Shown here in pieces: positions 41,534 through 50,970 of a DNA stretch of 64,000 nt (positions are counted from its first letter, which is position 1; every line of letters starts with the position of its first letter). Both the position numbers and the translations under genes were made by a program. Source of the DNA: Conchocele bisecta (Eukaryota > Mollusca > Bivalvia > Lucinida > Thyasiridae); the NCBI GenBank assembly GCA_029237695.1, contig CM055266.1, positions 107,339,370 to 107,403,369 on the forward strand, written 5' to 3'. Under the pieces are notes generated by a model. That model saw only the letters and a list, made by a program, of their open reading frames with translations. It ran no database searches and was not told where the DNA came from.

Positions 41534-44500
41534 ATCAAGAGAGGTTCTGTATGTATTCCGTCTGGTAACAAGCGTCTTTTATCGTAGTACGCCGAGAGTC
41601 CTAATTTGTATTGACAGTACGTTTTCATAACACCGTCTTTCATTTTAAATCCTCTATTTTGTGCTACATCTATAATGTGTTTTCCATCTTCTGTAGTTTC
41701 ACTTAGTACTCGTTTATATCTATACCAATTTAAATTGTTAGTTCTCTTGGACATTCCTTTCGCAGAGTTTTTATTAATTTTAATTTGTTCAAAATTATCT
41801 TTAGTTGAATTAATTTTTTCTACGAAATAACACTTATTAGATAACGCTATCGCCCTATCTCCGCTGAATTCCATTTTGAAAAGTCCTGGCTCTCTTTCGC
41901 TCCATTTATCCCAAGCCAACCATTGATTTTTTTCTTTTTCAAACTCGTCTAGTAAGTTAGGTCTAATCAATTCCTCTATCGTTTTTCCACTAACTCCTAT
42001 ATACATACTATCCGTGTCCATCTGTATTAATTCAAAGTCTTCTCTTTTTACGTATTTGTCTAGAAATTCGTAGTAAAATTCCAACATTCTCAATTTAGCT
42101 AGTTGATAAACCGCTATTCCACAGTGGAAGGGGCTCTTTACTGCACACCGGGGTTTTCGGGAAGATATTTCGTACGCATCTCCTATCTCTTCCAAATCAT
42201 CAAAGAATGCAGATCTTAACGCTTTGTCAACACAGGTTTCGTCTTGTGTATATGTCGTATTTAAATGTCTCTCTTTTGCCTCTATCATTTTTTCCACAAC
42301 ACGAATTGACTAATAATTTCATTATATCCGCTACTGGTTTCTTATTTGGTTCTACATCGCCTGTTCGTCTTGCAGCTGTAACTTCTTTTGCGAACCATTC
42401 GAAGGGTTTACCACTAATATAATCTATAACACGATGAACTCCCGTTATTTCTAGGCCGTGTTTTAAATACAATTTCAACAGTGGCGCATACAGCAATACT
42501 TTAGTGGCCGACATAGATCCCACCAATTTTCTTCCATTTCCTCTAGTTCTTCGAGTATCTTCCAAATGTTTTATCATGTGTGCTGGAACCTCATCAACAT
42601 CTACTTCTCTGTTTATAAAAAGTGGAGACATTTCAGAAAACTTATCTTTTAAGTTGTGTGGAACTTCTATATCCACCTCCGCAAACCCACACCAGTCTCC
42701 AGATAAAACTCTTTTACAAAACTTTTTAATAAATTTAGGATTATGTGGGGTATCTATATGATGTATTGTTTCTTTTCCACACGGCATATCTTTATTTAAC
42801 GTAGATAAATATAACGCGTTTGCATCATACCCCAAAATAGCCTTGCAAGGTTTGTTAATTCCATTTGATCCAAATGATCTAATATTTGAAACACCGGCTT
42901 CTGCATAGCGTGTAAATACGATTGATGGACCCCCGACTAGAGCGTCTTTCATCATTTCGTATGTTTCTTCTTTTGGTGCATATAGAGCCCCCTCCGGTAT
43001 AACCACATTTATAGATTTTTGTTCTTTCTAATGGTTCCTCTCAATAAATATTGTATAGCCACACCCGGTAGTGTTACCGCTTCTTTGAAAATATCCACAC
43101 CTCTGTGTTTATAAAATTCACACATTTTTTCTACCGCTTCTAGGAACGGTGCTACATCTAAATCGATATATATTTCAACCAATCTCTGAAAGTTTTCATA
43201 TTCTTTTCTTCGAAAATTCTACGACATTTACTTAATTCTGTTTCATCTATTAACATTTTCCCAGATAGTTTGGAATACCAATTCTCTATATCAGGCAGTC
43301 CTGGGTAATCAAGTTTGTCTGGAGAATCGAACCACTCGTAAGGAAAGAAAGATTTCTGTCCTTTGCATTCGTAGGCTTTTATCCAACTATCGTAATTTAC
43401 ACCCGGTCCTAGGTAAAGTATTACATCAAGAAATCTAAACTCCGGAGTAAATAATAGAAATATTGTCGCGTTTGCCCGTTTTCCGACCATTACTTTCTTT
43501 GTTGTTGCAGATAGTTCACCTACTAAATATTTCTTTATTAAGTTTATATCGTACTTACTGCTGTTAAAACCTAGGACCGGCACTTGCTCTATCCACTGTT
43601 CGATCTTGGCGATTTGGTTTTTATGTAAATGTTCTGTATTAAACCCATATCTCAACCATACTTCTTCCCTTATAGCTTTTCCCCTGACTTTAAAATCTTC
43701 TACGAATTTTTCTATAAGTTTTGCAGGATCTTTATCACAAATATGAGTTACTGTTCCTGAGAAATTATCTCCTATACTAACACTTACCGGAACGTGTTCA
43801 GCTTCGTACTCTAAACTATTACCTAGCGTTTTAAATTCTGGGTTGAGATATGCCTCAAAATCATATACTATCTGATATGGATAAAGAGTAGTGTCGCAAC
43901 CGATCTTTATGTCTTTACCCGTTCTTTGAAATTCGCATTCCCACATAACTACTAGGTTAAATTCTTTTTTTTCTAATAAATTTATCTCTTCTCATTGTGG
44001 ATGTGCGTTCTTCTTTTTTATGCTTTGCATGAATCTCACACCCGTGCCAGTAACAGCCGTGATATTGATATACGGTATTGTTTTCTTGGCAGTATCCATC
44101 TACTGGAGCACCTAAAATCCACCTTTCACCACCGTGTCCACACTGTTCGTGGTGAATGTGAATTCCCTCCCGTTTTTCCACAGATTGTATCCAATCGAGC
44201 GCCCCATAACTGTTATAACTTTTTGGGTAGAACGTTTTCTCGAACGACGAACGCGGGCGCTCTAAATAATTACCATCACATATTACTTTTGTCTCACCTT
44301 TCATACATGTTGGTCCGTGTCTCTTCATATTACTCGCTTTTGTGAATCTCTGTTTACAATTATTGCAGGCGTAAGTTTTAGATAGGTTTTTAAGGTTTTT
44401 TTATCAGAAATGCGTGATTATTAAACAGTCCTATTGTCATTGGTTTATTACCTATTTCACTATAGTGTGCTGGTACCTTTCTCAACCACCATACGTTATA

Positions 44501-45526
44501 TTTGGTCGGTTGATATACTTCTATACCTACCTTAAAAACCTATTCAACCTTTTTTAGATCTGAAAAAGGAATTGGTGAAACAACATTACTACCGAAATAT
44601 TGCTTACTAAGTTCTTCCGCTTTTTCTGTACATCTGTCAGGTCTGATCTTTTTATCAAGGTGCATAGCTAGACACCTGAACAGACAAAGATCGTCATTAT
44701 ACTTATCTAAAGAATACATACCTTTTCTATTCCTCAACCATTCTGGAAGTTCTCCTCCTGCTGCTTCTTTGGATTGTAGTCCCAAATCTATTCCCCTACT
44801 GCCCTGTATTAGCTTTACAAAAACCTCTACCCATCTTACAAACTTCCACTTTGTATTTGGTCTGTCTATTTTATCGGACATTATTCGTGTTTGCTCCTTA
44901 TCTGACAGCCATTTTTTAACGGTTTTCATTGATGATAGTGGTTCGCTACCACCGAGATTTTTGTGAAATATTAGAGTTTTAGGTTTTCCATTTTTAGTTT
45001 CCTCCATATGTTCTAGCTTGTAAGAATATGAATATCTCAAATAAAAATTTGTTGTTAGATACGGAGCGAGTTTATCGGACATGCGTTCGGACTCGTTGAT
45101 GTCAATGTTTTTACGAAAGGATAATGTAACTACCCGTCTTCCATTTTCTACCTTTTCCAATTTTTCATCGTGAGCCCCCAATATTTCTTCACCTTTTTCC
45201 ACTATCGCGCGAACTATAGATTTTTTCTTATTATTTGGTATTGGGCGTCTAATTTGAGACGTGCTTGAAGGTAATTCTTTAGAATTAATTACACTAGCCC
45301 TTAACCCCGCAATACTTTCTTTTTGAATTCTGTTACCAACTTCCTCTGCTAGTGAGAGGTCTTTAAAGGCTCCTCGTTTGTGGGCGCGGGTAAACCGCTT
45401 CATAAACGCCTCATTCTTTGTGGAGTTTATCAGCTTTGTCAACCCCCTAACTCTCAACCGTTTACTATAAGTAATCCCTAGAGATTCGGCTTCTCTTCTC
45501 AAACTTTCTATTTCTTGCGTTATCAT
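41530..45526 (-). pseudogene. POLB: Family B DNA polymerase of element B, multiply broken
   Basis: Open blocks from the N-terminus: 44540-45526 (MITQEIESLRREAESLGITY, with NDDLCLFRCLAMHL), 43957-44328 (YHGCYWHGC), 43158-43946 (exonuclease motif I IVYDFEAYL, motif II GFNSSKYDINLI), 42227-43006 (motif A GYDANALYLS, motif B LLVNSCCGK) and 41530-42297 (motif C QMDTDSMYI). Frameshifts or stops separate them. It is a protein-primed type polymerase, longer at the N-terminus than the element A enzyme. The upstream CGACCAATTGAACA motif is shared with other element B genes. Confidence 0.88.
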
Positions 45527-45568
45527 ATTTTCTGTAATATACTTTTGTATAACCTATGAAATTTATCT

Positions 45569-45617
45569 GTTCAATTGGTCGTGAAAACATTAATTTTTTT
45601 TCACGTCCAATTGAATA
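45569..45617. promoter_or_regulatory. Divergent promoter motifs of element B right end
   Basis: TTTTCACGACCAATTGAACA (minus strand, 45569-45588) faces the polymerase start at 45526. TTTTTTCACGTCCAATTGAA (plus strand, about 45595-45614) faces the zinc-finger start at 45642. The same motif precedes the 26263 gene. Confidence 0.65.
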
Positions 45618-45641
45618 TAAACATATACATATACATATATA

Positions 45642-45929
45642 ATGGAGTGTGAGACTTGTTGTAAAACGTTTACGCGTAAAGACTATCTACGAAGGCATCT
45701 AGCGAGACGTAGAAAGTTTCCTTGTGTCCCCCCACAATTTCAATGCCCCAGATGCTCTTTTAAATTCGTTAGTGCCCAAACTCTTTGTAGACATAAGCAA
45801 CTACGCTGTCAGGTGGCTAAAGGGGAACGTGGTAGACTAGAGCTGGTAGAATTAGTTGCTGATCTGCGAAATCAATTAGCTATATTGGAGGAGAAAAATG
45901 GGGTGTTGGAATATAAACTATCACATTGA
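45642..45929 (+). CDS. Two-finger C2H2 zinc-finger protein, 95 aa
   Basis: Finger 1 is CETCCKTFTRKDYLRRHLARR (C-x2-C...H-x3-5-H type), finger 2 is CPRCSFKFVSAQTLCRHKQ. A short coiled coil (LADLRNQLAILEEKNGVLEY-like) ends the protein. Intact. Likely a DNA-binding regulator or replication factor of element B; related elements carry a zinc-finger gene at this end. Confidence 0.75.
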   Translation: MECETCCKTFTRKDYLRRHLARRRKFPCVPPQFQCPRCSFKFVSAQTLCRHKQLRCQVAKGERGRLELVELVADLRNQLAILEEKNGVLEYKLSH

Positions 45930-45970
45930 AATTAATTTTGTAAAATAATTATTTTCTCAAAAATTCATAA

Positions 45971-46095
45971 ATTTGCTGTCGGGAGACAATTTCCTCGTTA
46001 AGCAATTTTTGATTTTTCGGTGGTGGTGGGGGTATTATAGAGGGTTGTAAATGATATCACAGTAGGTGGTATCATTTTGACTCCCTATATACTAC
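45971..46095. repeat. Element B right terminal inverted repeat
   Basis: Inverse of 25806-25932 with about a dozen differences, mostly in the C-rich middle. Confidence 0.9.
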
Positions 46096-46101
46096 TACAT
46101 T
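46096..46101. repeat. Target site duplication of element B, right
   Basis: TACATT, identical to 25800-25805. Confidence 0.8.
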
Positions 46102-46169
46102 TTACCAAGTCCAGGCTTAAAATTTACCAAAAAAACACAGACAGGCTTCAATTTTACAGACGGTAAAAA

Positions 46170-47043
46170 ATGAATTCATTTTACGTAACCTTACTGAGTG
46201 ATAGTTCTATGGATATTTATCCATCAAATATACAATGTTGTTTCAAAGTTAAATTACCTCGAGCAGTTCGTGTCGATAAAGAAAACTGGGAAATAGCATT
46301 AGCGGAATTAATTATTTCTTCACAGTTTTTAAATATCACCAAAGACGAAACAGAATTTAATATTATAACAAAAGATTTAACTTTCTACGCGAATGTTTCA
46401 GAAATAAAAACTAGAAAATTTGATATAAATGAGATAGGCTTTAGTGAAGATGGTACCCCGACTAAATGGAGTATCAAATTTAATTTTCAACCTGGATCCT
46501 ATTCATCAATAGCTCATGTATTGGAAATAATTGATAATCTTATTCAAGATTCTTTTAGTGATACTTTTTTTTAAAAACAAGCAAGCGTTTCACGTTTCAT
46601 ATTCTCATGGTATGAAACGTCCAAAATTTATTTTCCAGAAAATTCTAAAAACAGGAATTAATTTTAAACATACATTGTTTTTAAAGTTAGGTGGAAATCC
46701 AAAGCTATTATCCAATACATTTTTTCCAAGCAGTGATGCAAATTATTTTTTTCCACATTTGTCAAATTTAAATGATGGGTTTAATCATTTGTTTGTTTAC
46801 TCTGATATTGTTGAATATTCGATTGTAGGGCATATTCAAGCTCCGATTTTAAGAGTTGTACCATTCAAAACATCAAATTCAATTGAAAATAATAGTGGCA
46901 GTCAACATATTAACCATGAATTTTTAAACTTACATTATATGCCTATATCAATATCTGAATTTGATACAATTCATATAAATATAAGAGGAGATTCTGGCAA
47001 TCCTGTTCATTTTGTTCTTGGAAAGTCTATGTTGCAGGATTAG
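46170..47043 (+). pseudogene. mCP: Minor capsid (penton-like) protein of element A
   Basis: ATG overlaps the membrane-protein stop (ATGA). Starts MNSFYVTLLSDSSMDIYPSN and VDKENWEIALAELIIS, the N-terminus usual for Polinton minor capsid proteins. A single frameshift in a T run (46566-46573) joins it to LNDGFNHLFVYSDIVEYSIV, APILRVVPF and DTIHINIRGDSGNPVHFVLG, the conserved C-terminal half that forms a jelly roll. Otherwise intact, about 290 residues. Confidence 0.85.
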
Positions 47044-47048
47044 GATCC

Positions 47049-47402
47049 TTGTTCAAATCTACAATTAGAACCGTTTCACCATTTATAAAACCAATAATAA
47101 AAACTGGGGTAAATTCTTTTAAAAATAAAGGAATGAAACAAGGAATAGGCTTAGCTGAAGATATTTTTCTTCAACACAAAAATCCAAAGGATGTAATTAT
47201 TTCACGAGGTAAACAAACTATGAATTCAATAGGAAAATCGTTTTTGAAGAAATTAGGTATAAAAACAAAAATAAATAAAAGGAAACACCAGTCGCGTTCA
47301 ATACATCGAAGAGTTAAGGTCCATAAATCAAGTAACAATCAAAAAGGTCTTGGTAGAAAAAGGAGAAAAATATCTAACAGAAATTTAGATATTTTTGACT
47401 AA
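47049..47402 (+). CDS. Basic protein between capsid genes, about 117 aa
   Basis: The frame is open upstream (AGLGSLFKSTIRTVSPFIKP), so the true start is unclear; it may overlap the minor capsid end. A central GMKQGIGLAEDIF and a strongly basic end (GLGRKRRKISNRN) follow. A Gly-rich amphipathic N-terminus with a basic C-terminus at this position is usual in Polintons and has been likened to adenovirus pVI-type proteins. Confidence 0.6.
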   Translation: MFKSTIRTVSPFIKPIIKTGVNSFKNKGMKQGIGLAEDIFLQHKNPKDVIISRGKQTMNSIGKSFLKKLGIKTKINKRKHQSRSIHRRVKVHKSSNNQKGLGRKRRKISNRNLDIFD

Positions 47403-47410
47403 AATAAAAA

Positions 47411-48715
47411 ATGATGCAAAACGGTTCTTGTGAATGTAGTAAGACGGAGTTGGATGTTCAATCAGTACCTCCAACCATGACTGCTATGCACGAAAGTCAG
47501 TGGGTTGAACATTTTCCGATTTCCTCTCTCAACAATAATGCTTCAATAGAATTTGTAATTCCACCACAAACAGATAAATGGACAGATTTATCTCAATCTT
47601 ACATGTATTTGAAATTGAAAATTTTAAAAATAGATAATACGGTATTAGACGGAAATGAAAATATTACTCCAGTTAACAATTCTTTTCATAGTATCTTCAG
47701 TAACATTGATTTATATCTAAACAATAAACTGATAACAAATAATTCTGATACATATCCTTTTCGGGCATATTTAGAAAATATTTTGTCATATAACGCTGAA
47801 TGTAAATCAACACAATTAGCTGCTAGTGAAATGTGGTTTAAAGATACCGCCGGTAACTATGAGGATGTTGACATTGCAGATGATAATTTAGGTCTTAATA
47901 AGAGGAATTCATTTATTTCTGGGAGTAAAGTAATCGAACTTCAAGCACGATTACATTTGGATTTATTTTTACAAGAAAAATATTTACCCAATGGAATTGA
48001 AATTAGAATAAGACTCAATAGAGCAGCGTCAAAGTTTTGTTTAATAGGCGGTACTGACGCATCAGATGCAAAAATAGATTTTGAAAATGTTAGTTTCAAT
48101 GTAAGAACTGTCGAGCTATTACCTGGTGTGTCCAATGAAATGAACAGACTCATAGCTCAAAAGAATATGAAAATTCCTATACGTAGAGTAGAAGTCAAAA
48201 CATTCACAATTGCAACTGGAATGCACTCAAAAATAGATCATCTTTTTCAGGGGCTATTACCAAAACGGATATTCATTGGTATGGTTGATAATGCTAATTT
48301 CAATGGGGAATATGCAAAAAATCCATTCAATTTTCATCATTTTAATCTATCAAAAATTGATGTAAATTGCAATGGCCATGGTATGTTCAACCGTCCATTT
48401 GAGCCGGATTTTGAACATAAATTATATCTTAAATCATACATGTCTTTGTATCAAGCTGTGTCTTCACTAGGTCAAAACAAATCATTTGATATTACTAGAG
48501 ATGAATATGTAAATGGATATTGTTTGTGGGGATATGACTTGACACCTGACCAGGGCAGCGAAGAGGGACACCTACACCCTATAAGAACTGGAAATCTACG
48601 ACTTGAACTTCAGTTTGCCAAGGCACTTGAAAAAGTCATCAATGTCATAGTGTTCTCAGAGTTTGATAACCAGATTGAAATAAATAGTCTTCGTGAAGTG
48701 ATCACCGACTATTAA
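47411..48715 (+). CDS. MCP: Major capsid protein of element A (double jelly roll)
   Basis: Intact 434-residue frame. Motifs FNGEYAKNPFNFHHFNLSKI, EPDFEHKLYLKSYMSL and GNLRLELQFAKALEKVINVI are those of the protein often labelled F54H12.2-like in animal genomes, which is the Polinton major capsid protein. ITKDTWVEHFPISSL-like start with QTDKWTDLSQSYMYLKLKIL is the first jelly-roll region. Expected to form the icosahedral shell. The spacing of 8 bases from the previous stop suggests a common transcript. Confidence 0.9.
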   Translation: MMQNGSCECSKTELDVQSVPPTMTAMHESQWVEHFPISSLNNNASIEFVIPPQTDKWTDLSQSYMYLKLKILKIDNTVLDGNENITPVNNSFHSIFSNIDLYLNNKLITNNSDTYPFRAYLENILSYNAECKSTQLAASEMWFKDTAGNYEDVDIADDNLGLNKRNSFISGSKVIELQARLHLDLFLQEKYLPNGIEIRIRLNRAASKFCLIGGTDASDAKIDFENVSFNVRTVELLPGVSNEMNRLIAQKNMKIPIRRVEVKTFTIATGMHSKIDHLFQGLLPKRIFIGMVDNANFNGEYAKNPFNFHHFNLSKIDVNCNGHGMFNRPFEPDFEHKLYLKSYMSLYQAVSSLGQNKSFDITRDEYVNGYCLWGYDLTPDQGSEEGHLHPIRTGNLRLELQFAKALEKVINVIVFSEFDNQIEINSLREVITDY

Positions 48716-48779
48716 TATTGGTCAATTATGAACAAAACCAAGCCGTAAAGTAACGTATTGGTGAAATCAACATCCAAAG

Positions 48780-49397
48780 ATGGAAACCATTGAATTACAA
48801 CACATACTGGATCGAGAAATATGGTTGAAGAGACTAAACAGAATAGTATGCCCAAAAGACAAGCTACCAAATCACAGACCATTAGACGTCCAAGCGTACA
48901 TAATCAACACGGATAATTCTGATCAACCTGGAAAACATTGGATAACCATTGTATTCGACCAGAAGAATGAAGCAACCTACTTTGACTCCTATGGATTACC
49001 ACCACTACATGAAGAAATATTGTCTTTCTTAACAAACAATTCTACGAAATGGACATTTAACAAACAGAGACTACAAAGTGTATTCAGTACAACATGTGGA
49101 AAATACTGTGTGTTTGTGTTGGTTGCGATTGCAAGAGGAAATACTCTGCGTCTCTGTATTCAACAAACATTCAATTCATCAGATTACTTCAAGAATGATA
49201 GGACTATAACGATCTGGTTCAAACATCACTTCGGAACACTCTACGAAGGACTTCAACAAAGTTCAACATATGTCGGGTGTCAGTGTTGTAAACCACAACA
49301 ATATCATCATGCTATGTCTTTGCATTTTCCAAAATTACTTCATGTTGCAAATATGTTAACATCATATTGCATGTACTTTTGTAAAGATCAAATATGA
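48780..49397 (+). CDS. PRO: Adenain-like cysteine protease of element A
   Basis: Intact 205-residue frame. Catalytic His in GKHWITIVFD, acidic residue in YFDSYGLPP, Gln in RLQSVFSTTCG and the nucleophile in CGKYCVFVLV: the order of the adenovirus protease/Ulp1 (C5) family, which processes virion proteins. The C-terminal Cys-rich stretch (VGCQCCKPQQ) goes beyond the usual core. The poly(A) module follows at 49423-49458. Confidence 0.9.
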   Translation: METIELQHILDREIWLKRLNRIVCPKDKLPNHRPLDVQAYIINTDNSDQPGKHWITIVFDQKNEATYFDSYGLPPLHEEILSFLTNNSTKWTFNKQRLQSVFSTTCGKYCVFVLVAIARGNTLRLCIQQTFNSSDYFKNDRTITIWFKHHFGTLYEGLQQSSTYVGCQCCKPQQYHHAMSLHFPKLLHVANMLTSYCMYFCKDQI

Positions 49398-49422
49398 ATA
49401 TCATATCTGGTCTATAATTCCA

Positions 49423-49458
49423 TGTTGTGAATATGTAATTGTTCAATAAAATATTATT
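49423..49458 (+). terminator. Poly(A) module of the protease gene
   Basis: CATGTTGTGAATATGTAATT then GTTCAATAAAATATTATT; AATAAA at 49445-49450. It is the only clear polyadenylation signal for the plus-strand ATPase-to-protease run, and part of the inner terminal repeat. Confidence 0.75.
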
Positions 49459-49665
49459 AAAACTTTACATATCTCGTATTCAATTTTACCATAAATTGAA
49501 AAATACCAATATATTGATTTACAATCAATATTTATTTTCATTAACTTATGTCAATATTAGAGTTGTCAGAAGTGGATGAAAATTATTTCTAGGACATTTT
49601 CATATGTATTTGATAATATTGGAGTTGTCAAAAATATTTGAAAATTATATACAGGAACAGTACAC
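49438..49665. repeat. Element A right terminal repeat, inner part
   Basis: Inverse of 6595-6821. Confidence 0.85.
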
Positions 49666-49674
49666 CCCTAAATG

Positions 49675-50082
49675 TTGAGGGTGGTACTATAGCGTGATAT
49701 AAGAAGTTTCCACCCGGATAAAATTCACGAATCTTCAACAAAATGGTTCAGGGTGTCACTATAGCGTGATACAAGAAGTTTCCACCCCTGGATAAAATTG
49801 ACGAACCTCCAACAAAATGGTTCAGGGGTGACACTATAGCGTGATACAAGAAGTTTCCACCCCCGGAAAAAAGTCACGAATCTCCAACAAAATGGTTCAG
49901 GGTGTCACTATAGCGTGATACAAGAAGTTTCCACCCCCGATAATGGGAGTAATAAGGGGTGGCATCTATGGCGTGGTTTTTTAACATGTGTTTTTTACAT
50001 AGACAACCGGTGCGAGGGTAAAATCCGTCTATGTAAAAAACACATGTTAAAAAACCACGCCATAGTGTCACTCATTACTACT
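49675..50082. repeat. Element A right terminal repeat, outer part
   Basis: About four 73-bp units (49675-49945), then a hairpin with 38-bp arms (49967-50004 and 50027-50064), then GTGTCACTCATTACTACT. Mirrors 5695-6120. Confidence 0.88.
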
Positions 50083-50088
50083 TCTACC
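50083..50088. repeat. Target site duplication of element A, right
   Basis: TCTACC as at 5689-5694. Confidence 0.85.
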
Positions 50089-50970
50089 GCCATTGGTTTC
50101 TTCCTATATAGCCTTGCTATTTAGGTGGGCCACCACCATTTATTTGTTGCTATATAGCCTTGCTATTTAGGTGGGCCACCACCATTGATTTTTCATATGT
50201 AGTCTGCCACCATTGATGTGTTCCTATATAGCCTTTCTATTTAGGTGGGCCACCACCATTGACTTTTTCCTGTATAGTCTTGCTATTTAGGTGTGCCACC
50301 ACCATTGATTTTTTCCTATACAGGCTTGCTATTTAGGTGTGCCATCACCATTGATTGTTCCTATATAGTCTACCACAATTGAATTTTCCTATATTGCATA
50401 GCCATTTAGGTGGACCACCACCATTGCATTTTCCTTTACATGTATAAACCTTGCTATTTAGGTGGGTTACCACCATTGATTGTTCCTATATATTCTACCA
50501 CAATTGACTGGGTGTGCCATTACCATTGATTTTTCCTATATAGTCTACCACCATTGAATTTTCCTATATTGCATAGCAACTTAGGTGGACCACCCCCATT
50601 GCTTTTTCCTTTACATGTATAAACCTAGCTATTTAGGTGGGTTACCACAATTGATTTTTCCTATATATTCTACCACAATTGACTGGGTGTGCCACTACCA
50701 TTGATTGTTCACCATTATAGTATATAGTGTATCACCATTGACTTTTCATATATAGCCTAGCTATTTAGGTGGGCCGCCACTATTGCCTTTTCATATACAT
50801 GTATAAGCCTAGCTGTTTAGGTGGGCCACCACCATTGGTTTTTCGTATATACTTTACTACCATTTACTTTTCCTATATAGCCTAGTTATTTAGGTGAGCC
50901 ACCACCGTCGAATTTTGCTATATAGCCTAACTATTTCGGTGGGCCATCACCATTTATCTTTGTTATATAG
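50089..50970 (+). repeat. Host minisatellite, unit about 47 bp
   Basis: Roughly eighteen degenerate copies of TATATAGCCTTGCTATTTAG, GTGGGCCACCACCATTGATT. The same repeat continues left of element A at 5575-5694, showing the element landed inside the array. Confidence 0.85.

Larger units (their letters stand above)
25806..46095. mobile_element. Element B: second Polinton-like element, 20.3 kb, nested in A
   Basis: Inverted ends AGTAGTATATAGGGAGTCAA, 6-bp duplication TACATT, and its own DNA polymerase B, integrase, packaging ATPase, major and minor capsid candidates, fibre-like protein, membrane proteins and zinc-finger protein. Gene content and protein motifs match a Polinton/adintovirus-like group I know from cnidarian and other aquatic invertebrate genomes, distinct from element A. 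Nearly every gene is frameshifted or has stops. Confidence 0.9.
25596..46173 (+). pseudogene. Small membrane protein of element A, split by element B
   Basis: ATG overlaps the integrase stop. In-frame TGA at 25623-25625. The protein has one membrane segment (VIIIYAIVTTAIIHLSI) and a second hydrophobic stretch (LWLVLLSSSLGYI). Element B is inserted exactly after the codons TAC ATT; the duplicated TAC ATT at 46096-46101 continues the same frame to the stop at 46171-46173, which overlaps the minor capsid start. A small two-segment membrane protein at this position is common in Polintons. Confidence 0.7.
5695..50082. mobile_element. Element A: Maverick/Polinton, 44.4 kb with two nested insertions
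   Basis: Both ends read AGTAGTAATGRGTGACACTA inward and are flanked by the 6-bp duplication TCTACC. All hallmark Polinton genes are inside: family B DNA polymerase (8994-12824, minus), packaging ATPase (15531-16202), retroviral-type integrase (24476-25599), minor capsid protein (46170-47043), major capsid protein (47411-48715) and adenain-like protease (48780-49397). Elements C (17316-23430) and B (25806-46095) are nested. Removing them leaves about 18 kb, a normal Polinton size. Gene polarity is mostly minus on the left and plus on the right, diverging at 12825-12926. Confidence 0.92.

Noticed and set aside
25806..46095. Element B genes as part of one giant Polinton with A
   Set aside because: B has its own inverted repeats and target duplication and its own full set of polymerase, integrase, ATPase and capsid genes.
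50089..50970. Regular repeats, CRISPR-like
   Set aside because: Whole units are degenerate tandem copies without unique spacers.
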